From: Streptomyces bacillaris
GTDB lineage: Bacteria > Actinomycetota > Actinomycetes > Streptomycetales > Streptomycetaceae
Direction: 5' to 3'
Assembly: GCF_003268675.1 (NCBI RefSeq)
Contig: NZ_CP029378.1
Span: 2,666,001 to 2,730,000, forward strand
DNA length: 64,000 nucleotides
Within the stretch, counting starts at the first letter, position 1. Every line of letters starts with the position of its first letter. The translations under genes and the position numbers were made by a program. The notes below the pieces were generated by a model that was given only the letters and a program-made list of their open reading frames with translations, did no database searches and had not been told where the DNA came from. Shown here piece by piece: positions 1 to 7,476 of the stretch.

Positions 1-1
1 G

Positions 2-94
2 GACGGCTGGGAGCACTGGCGGCCCGATCCGGGGTGGCAGGTTCCGCCGCTGCCGGATGACTGGGACCGCACCCCTGCCCACATGCCGTCGTGA
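2..94 (+). CDS. C-terminal end of an unidentified protein (5' truncated)
   Basis: Only the last 30 codons lie in the window, ending in TGA at 92-94. The readable tail is rich in tryptophan, proline and aspartate (DGWEHWRPDPGWQVPPLP, then DDWDRTPAHMPS). This looks like a genuine Streptomyces C-terminus rather than a random frame, but no domain can be recognised from so short a piece. The same strand carries the next gene after a 390-base gap. Confidence 0.55.
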   Translation, partial: DGWEHWRPDPGWQVPPLPDDWDRTPAHMPS

Positions 95-484
95 GACCCT
101 GGACGCACCCCGTGGGGGCCCGGTCGGCAGGCCCGGATCCCCGAGGGAGGCGCCGGCCGGTCCGGCGCGCGCCACACCGGATCTGACCACAAGTCATCGC
201 ACCGGTCGTGCGGAACGGCGGGCCACGGACCCGGCCGGACCGCCCGGTCGCAGGCCACCACGAGGGGGTGGAGACGTGTTCGCTGCCCGCTGCCACCCCG
301 CCGTGAGCGCTCCGGCCGCCGCGCGGAACGTCGTCGTCCGGCCATCGTGCGGACGTTCGGTTTCAGCCCCGTCTGCCGGGGCATCCGCAGACAGCCGTTG
401 TCCTCATCGCGGTCGCCGGGGCACAGTGGCGCCCCACGGGGCGACTGCCTCATACAACCGGCCCGGACGGACGGAATCCCACGC
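95..484. other. Intergenic region before the SpoIIE-type phosphatase gene
   Basis: This 390-base stretch has no ORF with convincing start, ribosome site and coding bias; the open frame at 57-488 overlaps the real gene ends and has a low-complexity Arg/Pro/Gly product. It presumably holds the promoter for the gene starting at 485. No clear -10/-35 pair, operator or terminator stood out. Confidence 0.5.
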
Positions 485-2386
485 GTGACGGAGCACCCCA
501 CCTCCCACGAAGGCCGGCAGCCTCTCGCCGCCCGGCAGCAGGAGCGCACCCGGCCCCGGCAGCAGGACGCCACGGCCGCGGCCGCCGCTGCCGCGATCCC
601 GTCGCCGGCCGCCGCGCCGAACCCGGGGACCGGAGCCGCCGCCCTCGCCGACGCCCAGGCGGCCACCCGCCGCGAGGGCGACCGGCTGCGCTTCGTCGGC
701 GCGGCCACCCGGCGGATCGCCCGGGGCATAGACCTGGACGAGATCGTGCTCGGGCTCTGCCGGGCGAGCGTGCCGACGTTCTCCGACGCGATCCTGGTCT
801 ATCTGCGCGACCCGCTCCCGGTCGGGGACGAGCGTCCGGTGAGCCCGTTCGTGCTGCGGCTGCGCCGGAGCGACCGGCTCCGCCACACCGACGAGGACGG
901 CGAGGCGGCCCCCGAGACCGAGCGGCTGCGGCCGCTGCTCACCGACCCGACGGCCGATCTGATGCCCGCCGCCGAGCTGTGCGAGGTGCGGGCGGGCGGC
1001 GCGCTGGCGGAGGTGCTGCGCGGAGTGCGGCCGGTCTTCGGCGACTCGGCGGCGGCCCGCGCCGCCCTGCCCGAGCTGCTGGGCCCGGGGCGCCCGGTCC
1101 CCACCGGCCACCGGGCGATCCTCGCCCCGCTGCGCGGCAGACGCCGGGTGATCGGCGCCGCCGTCTTCGTACGGTCGACCGAGCGGCCCCCGTTCGAGGC
1201 CAGCGATCTGCTGGTCGCCGCCCAGTTGGCGACGCACACCGCGCTCGGCATCGACAAGGCCGTGCTGTACGGGCGCGAGGCCTACATCGCGGACGAGTTG
1301 CAGCGCACGATGCTCCCCGACTCGCTCCCCCAGCCCACCGGCGTACGCCTGGCGTCCCGCTATCTCCCGGCCGCCGAGACGGCCCGGGTCGGCGGCGACT
1401 GGTACGACGCGATCCCGCTGCCCGGCAGCCGGGTCGCCCTGGTCGTCGGGGATGTGATGGGCCACTCCATGACCTCCGCCGCGATCATGGGCCAGCTCCG
1501 GACGACGGCCCAGACCCTGGCCCAGCTGGACCTGCCGCCGCAGGAGGTGCTGCACCACCTGGACGAGCAGGCGCAGCGGCTCGGCAGCGACCGCATGGCC
1601 ACCTGCCTCTACGCGGTGTACGACCCCGTCGCGCACCGGATCACCATCGCCAACGCCGGACACCCGCCGCCCGTGCTGCTGCACCTGGGCGGCCGGGCCG
1701 AGGTGCTGCGGGTGCCGCCGGGCGCCCCGATCGGGGTGGGCGGGGTCGACTTCGAGGCCGTCGAGCTGGACGCCCCGGCCGGAGCCACGCTCCTCCTGTA
1801 CACGGACGGGCTCGTCGAGTCGCGGCTGCGGGACGTGTGGACGGGCATCGAGCAGCTGCGGGAGCGCCTCGCGGCGACCGCGCAGCTCACCGGGGACGAC
1901 CACTCCCCGCCGCTGGAGGCCCTCTGCGACGACGTGCTGGACATGCTGGGCCCGGGCGACCGGGACGACGACATCGCCCTGCTCGCCGCGCGCTTCGACG
2001 GGATCGCGCCGAGCGATGTGGCGTACTGGTACCTGGAGCCGGAGGACGCGGCTCCGGGCCGGGCCCGCAGGCTGGCCCGGCGGGCGCTGAGCCGGTGGGG
2101 CCTGGAGGAGCTGTCCGACGAGGTGGAGCTGCTGGTCAGCGAGGTCGTCACCAACGCGGTGCGTTATGCCGAGCGGCCGGTGACGCTGCGGCTGCTGCGG
2201 ACGGACATCCTGCGCTGCGAGGTGGGCGACGACTCCCCGCAGCTGCCCCGGCAGCGCCGGGCGCGCGAGACGGACGAGGGCGGGCGCGGGCTGTTCCTGG
2301 TGAACCGGCTGGCCCGGCGGTGGGGTGCGACCCGGCTGTCGACGGGCAAGGTCGTCTGGTTCGAGATGGCGACGCGGAGCCAGTAG
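485..2386 (+). CDS. GAF - PP2C (SpoIIE/RsbU) phosphatase - HATPase fusion protein
   Basis: A 633-residue cytoplasmic regulator of the partner-switching type. Residues about 70-265 look like a GAF sensor domain. About 285-500 are a SpoIIE-type PP2C serine phosphatase, with metal-binding stretches VGGDWYDAI, VVGDVMGHS and LLYTDGLVES and the terminal DDDIALLAARF. About 510-633 are an anti-sigma-factor-like histidine-kinase ATPase domain, with an N-box ELLVSEVVTNAVRYA and a G-box DEGGRGLFLVN. In this family the phosphatase dephosphorylates anti-anti-sigma factors and the ATPase domain can bind sigma or STAS partners; no partner gene lies nearby. The GTG at 485 is preferred because the 46 codons upstream in frame are low-complexity; the Ala/Pro-rich first 60 residues are probably a flexible leader. 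Transcription is convergent with the next gene. Confidence 0.88.
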   Translation: MTEHPTSHEGRQPLAARQQERTRPRQQDATAAAAAAAIPSPAAAPNPGTGAAALADAQAATRREGDRLRFVGAATRRIARGIDLDEIVLGLCRASVPTFSDAILVYLRDPLPVGDERPVSPFVLRLRRSDRLRHTDEDGEAAPETERLRPLLTDPTADLMPAAELCEVRAGGALAEVLRGVRPVFGDSAAARAALPELLGPGRPVPTGHRAILAPLRGRRRVIGAAVFVRSTERPPFEASDLLVAAQLATHTALGIDKAVLYGREAYIADELQRTMLPDSLPQPTGVRLASRYLPAAETARVGGDWYDAIPLPGSRVALVVGDVMGHSMTSAAIMGQLRTTAQTLAQLDLPPQEVLHHLDEQAQRLGSDRMATCLYAVYDPVAHRITIANAGHPPPVLLHLGGRAEVLRVPPGAPIGVGGVDFEAVELDAPAGATLLLYTDGLVESRLRDVWTGIEQLRERLAATAQLTGDDHSPPLEALCDDVLDMLGPGDRDDDIALLAARFDGIAPSDVAYWYLEPEDAAPGRARRLARRALSRWGLEELSDEVELLVSEVVTNAVRYAERPVTLRLLRTDILRCEVGDDSPQLPRQRRARETDEGGRGLFLVNRLARRWGATRLSTGKVVWFEMATRSQ

Positions 2387-2394
2387 CCGGTTAC

Positions 2395-2432
2395 GGGTGA
2401 GGGGCGGTACCGGCCGGTACCGCCCCTCACCC
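2395..2432. terminator. Perfect 38-base palindrome, bidirectional terminator
   Basis: Arms GGGTGAGGGGCGGTACCGG and its exact reverse complement meet at 2413/2414. It sits 8 bases past the phosphatase stop and 22 bases before the end of the convergent penicillin-binding protein gene, so it can serve both. It has no U-run, as is usual in Streptomyces. Confidence 0.75.
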
Positions 2433-2454
2433 CTGTCCACTCGCGCGTACGGGG

Positions 2455-4686
2455 TCAGTCCCCCGCGCCGCCGCCTCCGGGCCGCTCGCCCGGCTGCCCG
2501 TCGCTCTCCCCCGGCTGGGGCGGGGTCTCGGGGCTGGTCGGCGGGACGGTCGGCGGGGTGATCGTCGGCGGGGCCGAGGGCGTGGTCGGGGTCTCGCTGG
2601 GCGTCTCGCTCGGCGGAGTCTTTGACGGCGTCTCGGACGGGGTGGGCTTCTCCGACGGGGTCGGCTCCTCCGACGGCGTCGTCGTGGGGCTCGGCGGGGG
2701 CGGCGGGACCTCGCCGCGCTCCACGTCCTGGAGGTCGAACGTGGCGTTCGAGCCGCCGTCGAGGGCGCCGAGGGTGTAGTCCGCCCAGATCCGGGCCGGG
2801 AAGCCACCGCCGTTGGCCCGGCCGGAGTTGGCCGTACCGGTGAGGGAGACCTGCCGGCCGCCCTGGGGGGACTCGCCGAAGAGGGCGACGACCGTGGTCA
2901 GTTCGGGGGTGTACCCGGCGAACCAGGCCGACTTGTTCTCCTCCGACGTACCCGTCTTGCCCGCCGCCTGGTAGGCGGAGGTGTTGGCGGCGCGGCCGGA
3001 GCCGGACTCGACGACGCCCTTGAGCGCGGAGGTCACGGTGTCGGCCGAGGCGCGGCTGATGACCTGCTGCTTCCTGGGCGCCTCCGGCTTCACCGTACGG
3101 GCGCGGTGCTCGGCGGACTGGAGGATGTGCGGGGTGACCTTGCGGCCGTGGTTGTCCAGGGTCGCGTAGACGCCAGCCATGTCCCAGGTGGAGGCGTTCA
3201 TGGTGCCGAGGGTGACGGCGGGGCGCTCGGGGAAGTTCTTGTCCGGTACGCCGAGGGCGAGCGCGGTCTTCTTGGTGGCGGCGGGTGTCACGTCCACGAT
3301 CATCTGCGCGAAGACGGAGTTGACCGAGCTGTTCATCGCCTTCTGGACGGAGATCGGGCCGTAGCTCCGGTCGTCCTCGTTCTGCGGGTTGAACGGGGTG
3401 TCGCTGCCGACGACGGGCCGCTTGCTGGTGCCGTCGTAGATCGTGTTGAGCCCGATCAGGCTGCCGTCCTGCGTCTTCGCCTCGTTCTCCAGGGCGGCGG
3501 CGAGCACCAGCGGCTTGAAGGTGGAGGCGGGCTGGTAGTCCTGGCGGGTGGCGTTGTTGACGTAGTGCTTGACGTAGTCCTCGCCGCCGTACATCGCGAG
3601 GACCTTGCCCGTCTTCGGGTCGACGGAGGTCGCGCCGGCCTGGACGGTGGCGTCGATCTTGTTGCCCTCGCGGTCGAGTTGGGACTCCAGCTCCTTCTTC
3701 ACCGACTTCTCCAGCTGCTGCTGGCGCTTCTTGTCGATGGTGAGGGTGAACGTCCAGCCGCCGGCCTCACGGTCCTCGGCGGAGATGCCCTGCTTGTCCA
3801 GCTCCTTGTTGACCGCCTCGACGAGGTAGCCGGTCTGGCCCTCCATGCCCTGGGCGGGCTTGGGCTTGTCCGGGACCGGGAACTCCTGCTTCGCCCGCTC
3901 GGCCTCGGTCAGCCAGCCCATCTCCACCATGTTCCGCAGGGTGTAGGCCCAGCGCTCCTTGACCAGGCGCTTGCCGGTGTCGGTGGCGGTGGCCCAGTCG
4001 TACTGGCTGGGGGCCTGGAGGAGGGAGGCGAGGTAGGCGCCCTGGGAGACGTTCAGGTCCTTGGCGTCGACGCCGTAGTACGCCTGGGAGGCCGCCTGGA
4101 TGCCGCTGGCGCCGCGTCCGTAGTAGGCGGTGTTGATGTACCCGGCGAGGATCTGCTCCTTGGACTGCTTCTGGTCGACCTTGAGCGAGATCACCAGCTC
4201 GCGGAGCTTGCGGCTGATGGTGGGGTCCTGCGTGAGGTAGTAGTTCTTCACGTACTGCTGGGTGATGGTCGAGCCACCCTGCTTGCCCTTGCCGCTGAGC
4301 GTGTTGATCAGACCGCGGGTCGTGCCCTTGAGGTCGACGCCCTGGTCCTTGTAGAAGGTCTTGTTCTCGGCGGCGACGAAGGTGCGCTGCACCTCCGTGG
4401 GCACCTGGGCCAGGTCGACGATCTGCCGGTTGACGCCGTTGTTGGAGCGGGCGAGGACCGTGCCGTCGCTGTACTGGTAGACGTTGCTCTGCCGCTCCGC
4501 CAGGGCGTTGGGGGCGGGGACGGGGACGTACAGGTAGAGCGCGAGGAAGGCGCCCATGCCCAGCAGGACGATCCCGAAGAACGTCCCCAGCAGCTTCTTC
4601 CACGTGAAGAGTCTGCGTATGCCGCCGCTCTTCGCAGCCCGGCGCGACGCCCGCGCCTGGGCTCGTCGCGCATCCGCTCGACCCAT
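2455..4686 (-). CDS. Class A penicillin-binding protein (transglycosylase/transpeptidase)
   Basis: A 743-residue bifunctional peptidoglycan synthase. A basic cytoplasmic N-terminus is followed by one membrane anchor (about 33-53). The GT51 glycosyltransferase domain has the catalytic-glutamate motif AAENKTFYKDQGVD (E107; the usual ED-F-H motif is partly altered) and QGGSTITQQYVKNYYL. The transpeptidase domain has all three signatures: STFK (serine about 388), SVNS and KTGTS. It polymerises lipid II and cross-links the strands on the outer face of the membrane. The C-terminal 80 residues are a Pro/Thr/Glu/Ser repeat tail, as in many actinobacterial PBP1-type enzymes. The ATG at 4686 starts a coherent basic cytoplasmic tail. 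The gene is divergent from the SPFH gene. Confidence 0.93.
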   Translation of the reverse strand: MGRADARRAQARASRRAAKSGGIRRLFTWKKLLGTFFGIVLLGMGAFLALYLYVPVPAPNALAERQSNVYQYSDGTVLARSNNGVNRQIVDLAQVPTEVQRTFVAAENKTFYKDQGVDLKGTTRGLINTLSGKGKQGGSTITQQYVKNYYLTQDPTISRKLRELVISLKVDQKQSKEQILAGYINTAYYGRGASGIQAASQAYYGVDAKDLNVSQGAYLASLLQAPSQYDWATATDTGKRLVKERWAYTLRNMVEMGWLTEAERAKQEFPVPDKPKPAQGMEGQTGYLVEAVNKELDKQGISAEDREAGGWTFTLTIDKKRQQQLEKSVKKELESQLDREGNKIDATVQAGATSVDPKTGKVLAMYGGEDYVKHYVNNATRQDYQPASTFKPLVLAAALENEAKTQDGSLIGLNTIYDGTSKRPVVGSDTPFNPQNEDDRSYGPISVQKAMNSSVNSVFAQMIVDVTPAATKKTALALGVPDKNFPERPAVTLGTMNASTWDMAGVYATLDNHGRKVTPHILQSAEHRARTVKPEAPRKQQVISRASADTVTSALKGVVESGSGRAANTSAYQAAGKTGTSEENKSAWFAGYTPELTTVVALFGESPQGGRQVSLTGTANSGRANGGGFPARIWADYTLGALDGGSNATFDLQDVERGEVPPPPPSPTTTPSEEPTPSEKPTPSETPSKTPPSETPSETPTTPSAPPTITPPTVPPTSPETPPQPGESDGQPGERPGGGGAGD

Positions 4687-4872
4687 GACTGTGTTGCTCC
4701 CGCTTCTCTGCTCGACCGGCTCGCTCGGCCCACCCAGTCCGTTCAGACCTGCCAGCTAACACCGTCGGCAGGGACAAATGGCAAGCGATCCAGTCTTTTC
4801 CGGGCGTGACAATCAGCACGCGTTCCCAAGGGAACCGACTCCTCAGGGGTGCACAAGGTTGCGAGAACCGTT

Positions 4873-4888
4873 AATGTGAAATCACATT
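4873..4888. promoter_or_regulatory. 16-base palindrome upstream of the SPFH gene (candidate operator)
   Basis: The sequence AATGTGAAATCACATT is a 7+2+7 perfect inverted repeat, 37 bases before the SPFH start and in the divergent region with the PBP gene. The spacing (TGTGA-N2-TCACA) is four bases too short for a Crp site. A GntR- or MarR-like dimer would fit, but no cognate regulator is adjacent. Confidence 0.45.
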
Positions 4889-4925
4889 GATAGCGCGGCA
4901 CGAGCCGCACGGAACGGGGGACCAC

Positions 4926-5897
4926 ATGACCTCACAGCACGACGGCCACCGACCGGAGACGGCCGCGGCCGAGCTCGACATCGACGCCCCCGACATGCCC
5001 GAGCCGCAGGTCACGGAGGTCACCGCGCACTCGATCCCGGGCGGCCTGGGGCTGCTGCTCACGGTGCTCGGAGTGCTGGCGGGCGTCGGCCTCGCGATCA
5101 CCGGCGGCGTGATCGGGGCGGGCGGGAACAACGCCGTCGGCGTCCCGCTCTGCGTCTTCGGCATCCTGCTCGCCATCGCCTCGTTCTTCTGCATGAGCGG
5201 TGTGAAGATGGTCGCTCCGGGCGAGGCCCGGGTGATCCAGCTCTTCGGGCGGTACGTCGGCACCATCCGCGCCGACGGGCTGCGCTGGGTCAACCCGCTG
5301 ACCTCCAGCCGCAAGATCTCCACCCGCGTCCGCAACCACGAGACCGCAGTCCTCAAGGTCAACGACGCCTACGGCAACCCGATCGAGCTGGCCGCGATCG
5401 TCGTCTGGAAGGTCGAGGACACCGCCCAGGCCCTCTTCGAGGTCGACGACTTCCTGGAGTTCGTCGCCACCCAGACCGAGTCGGCCGTGCGGCACATCGC
5501 CATCGAGTACCCGTACGACGCCCACGAGGAGGACGGCCTCTCGCTGCGCGGCAACGCCGAGGAGATCACCGAGAAGCTGGCCGTCGAGCTGACCGCCCGG
5601 GTGAAGGCCGCGGGCGTCCGCATCATCGAGTCGCGCTTCAGCCACCTCGCGTACGCTCCCGAGATCGCCTCCGCCATGCTCCAGCGCCAGCAGGCCGGCG
5701 CGGTCGTCGCGGCCCGCCAGCAGATCGTCGAGGGTGCGGTGGGCATGGTCGAGATGGCCCTGACCCGGATCGCCGAGCAGGACATCGTGGAGCTGGACGC
5801 CGAGCGGAAGGCCGCCATGGTCAGCAATCTGATGGTGGTGCTGTGCGGTGACCGCGCGGCCCAGCCGGTCCTCAATACGGGCAGCCTCTACCAGTGA
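4926..5897 (+). CDS. SPFH/band-7 domain membrane protein
   Basis: A 323-residue stomatin/prohibitin-type membrane scaffold. Two hydrophobic segments near the N-terminus (about 38-60 and 65-92) are followed by an SPFH domain beginning at [20 protein letters not shown], and a helical C-terminal part with [20 protein letters not shown] typical of the family. Such proteins oligomerise at membranes and organise microdomains; the client here is unknown. The ATG at 4926 follows a purine-rich ribosome site (ACGGGGGA). The stop overlaps the start of the next gene (GTGA), so the two are probably translationally coupled. Confidence 0.88.
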   Translation: MTSQHDGHRPETAAAELDIDAPDMPEPQVTEVTAHSIPGGLGLLLTVLGVLAGVGLAITGGVIGAGGNNAVGVPLCVFGILLAIASFFCMSGVKMVAPGEARVIQLFGRYVGTIRADGLRWVNPLTSSRKISTRVRNHETAVLKVNDAYGNPIELAAIVVWKVEDTAQALFEVDDFLEFVATQTESAVRHIAIEYPYDAHEEDGLSLRGNAEEITEKLAVELTARVKAAGVRIIESRFSHLAYAPEIASAMLQRQQAGAVVAARQQIVEGAVGMVEMALTRIAEQDIVELDAERKAAMVSNLMVVLCGDRAAQPVLNTGSLYQ

Positions 5898-6160
5898 CCG
5901 ACGAGACACCGCCCCGGCGGACGCCGGCCGCCCGGCCGCAGCAGCGCAAGCAGATGCTGCTGCGGCTGGACCCCGCGGTGCACGACGCGCTGGCCCGCTG
6001 GGCCTCCGACGAGCTGCGCAGCGCCAACGCGCAGATCGAGTTCCTGCTGCGCCGGGCGCTGAAGGAGGCGGGGCGGCTGCCGGGTTCGGCGGCGCCCATC
6101 GCCCGCCGGGGCCGCCCGCCGAAACGGCCGCCGGAGGAGCCGGGCACGGACGGCGCGTAG
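5894..6160 (+). CDS. Small ribbon-helix-helix-like protein coupled to the SPFH gene
   Basis: An 88-residue basic protein starting at a GTG that overlaps the SPFH stop. The core KQMLLRLDPAVHDALARWA followed by RSANAQIEFLLRRALKEAG has the strand-helix-helix pattern of Arc/MetJ-type DNA-binding proteins (a short beta strand MLLRLD, then two helices with the sequence NAQIEFLLRRAL typical of Arc-like antitoxins). The tail is Arg/Pro-rich. No toxin gene follows, so an antitoxin role is not supported. A role tied to the SPFH protein is inferred only from the coupling. Confidence 0.75.
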   Translation: MTDETPPRRTPAARPQQRKQMLLRLDPAVHDALARWASDELRSANAQIEFLLRRALKEAGRLPGSAAPIARRGRPPKRPPEEPGTDGA

Positions 6161-6228
6161 GACCACACAGGACCCCGCGGACGGGACAGGGAGCGCGCCC
6201 CATGGGCCGGTGGAGGTATTCCGGCCGC

Positions 6229-6261
6229 GTATACATGGCAGGTATACACACCGTGTAGAGT
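6229..6261 (+). promoter_or_regulatory. PadR operator and -10 box of a leaderless promoter
   Basis: Two GTATAC hexamers (6229-6234 and 6242-6247) form an inverted repeat with centre near 6238, the kind of ATAC/GTAT symmetry PadR dimers use. TAGAGT at 6256-6261 matches the Streptomyces -10 consensus and ends only 7 bases before the padR ATG. Transcription would therefore begin at or next to the start codon, and the repressor would sit over the promoter (autorepression). Confidence 0.6.
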
Positions 6262-6268
6262 GCTCCTC

Positions 6269-6793
6269 ATGTCTATCGGTCACACCCTCCTGGGGCTCCT
6301 GGAAGCCGGGCCACGCCACGGCTACGACCTGAAGCGGACCTTCGACGAGAAGTTCGGCCAGGACCGCCCCCTCCACTACGGCCAGGTCTACTCGACGATG
6401 TCCCGCCTCCTGAAGAACGGGCTCGTCGAGGTCGACGGCATAGAGAGCGAAGGGGGGCCCGAGCGCAAGCGGTACGCCATCACCGACGCCGGGATCACCG
6501 ACGTCTCGCGCTGGCTCGCGCAGCCCGAGAAGCCGGAGCCGTACCTCCAGTCGACGCTCTACACCAAGGTCGTCCTGGCGCTCCTCACCGACCGCAGCGC
6601 GGCCGACGTGCTGGACACCCAGCGCTCGGAGCACCTGCGGATGATGCGCATCCTCACCGACCGCAAGCGGAAGGGCGACCTCGCGGACCAGCTGATCTGC
6701 GACCACGCCCTGTTCCACCTGGAAGCCGATCTGCGCTGGCTGGAACTGACCGCGGCCCGGCTCGGCCAGCTCTCCAAGGTGGTGACCGCGTGA
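6269..6793 (+). CDS. PadR-family transcriptional regulator
   Basis: A 174-residue repressor. The winged helix comes first (MSIGHTLLGLLEAGPRHGYDL, then HYGQVYSTMSRLLKNGLVEV and GPERKRYAITDAG for the wing). A C-terminal helical PadR dimerisation domain follows (residues about 95-174). The start at 6269 is chosen because the family begins at this motif; a GTG three codons upstream overlaps the -10 region. No Shine-Dalgarno sequence precedes it, which agrees with a leaderless message. The stop overlaps the ABC ATPase start by four bases, so it probably controls and is co-transcribed with the exporter genes; the ligand is unknown. Confidence 0.88.
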   Translation: MSIGHTLLGLLEAGPRHGYDLKRTFDEKFGQDRPLHYGQVYSTMSRLLKNGLVEVDGIESEGGPERKRYAITDAGITDVSRWLAQPEKPEPYLQSTLYTKVVLALLTDRSAADVLDTQRSEHLRMMRILTDRKRKGDLADQLICDHALFHLEADLRWLELTAARLGQLSKVVTA

Positions 6794-7476
6794 TCCCCGA
6801 AGGCGCCCTGCTCGCCGCCCACGACCTGCGCAAGACCTACGGCTCGACGCCCGCCCTGGACGGTGCCTCGTTCTCCGTCCACCCCGGTGAGGTCGTCGCC
6901 GTGATGGGCCCCTCCGGCTCCGGCAAGTCGACCCTGCTGCACTGTCTGGCCGGGATCATCACCCCGGACTCCGGCACCATCACCTACGCCGGCCGCGAGC
7001 TGTCCGCGATGTCGGACGCCGAGCGCAGCGCCCTGCGCCGCAGCGACTTCGGCTTCGTCTTCCAGTTCGGCCAGCTGGTGCCCGAGCTGACCTGCGTGGA
7101 GAACGTCGCGCTGCCGCTGCGGCTCAACGGGGTGAAGCGCAAGGCCGCCGAGCGCACCGCCCGGGAGTGGATGGAGCGCCTGGAGGTCGAGGACCTCGGC
7201 GCCAAGCGCCCCGGCGAGGTCTCCGGCGGCCAGGGCCAGCGGGTCGCCGTGGCCCGCGCGCTGGCCGGCTCCCCGAAGGTGATCTTCGCGGACGAGCCGA
7301 CCGGCGCCCTGGACTCCCTCAACGGCGAGCGGGTGATGGAGCTGCTCACCGAGGCCGCCCGCTCCTCCAACGTGGCGGTCGTCCTGGTCACCCACGAGGC
7401 CCGGGTCGCCGCCTACTCCGACCGTGACGTCACCGTGCGCGACGGCCGGGCGCTCGACCTGGAGCACGCCGTATGA
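6790..7476 (+). CDS. ABC transporter ATP-binding protein (MacB/LolD type)
   Basis: A 228-residue ATPase of a FtsX-like exporter. It has Walker A GPSGSGKST (about residues 38-46), the Q-loop region FQFGQLVPELT, the signature EVSGGQGQRVAVARAL, Walker B VIFADEPTGALD and the switch histidine VTHEA. The GTG start overlaps the padR stop and its own stop overlaps the permease start, so three proteins are made from one coupled message. Drug, peptide or lipid export is typical for MacB-like pairs under PadR control; the substrate cannot be read from sequence. Confidence 0.92.
   Translation: MIPEGALLAAHDLRKTYGSTPALDGASFSVHPGEVVAVMGPSGSGKSTLLHCLAGIITPDSGTITYAGRELSAMSDAERSALRRSDFGFVFQFGQLVPELTCVENVALPLRLNGVKRKAAERTAREWMERLEVEDLGAKRPGEVSGGQGQRVAVARALAGSPKVIFADEPTGALDSLNGERVMELLTEAARSSNVAVVLVTHEARVAAYSDRDVTVRDGRALDLEHAV

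Noticed and set aside
57..488. A 143-codon open frame before the phosphatase gene
   Set aside because: It starts inside the truncated upstream gene and ends just inside the phosphatase gene; the product is low-complexity.
4873..4888. Reading the palindrome as a Crp site
   Set aside because: Crp needs six bases between the TGTGA and TCACA halves; here there are two.
5894..6160. A toxin-antitoxin system
   Set aside because: The small protein looks like an Arc-type DNA-binding protein, but no toxin gene adjoins it and it is coupled to an SPFH gene.
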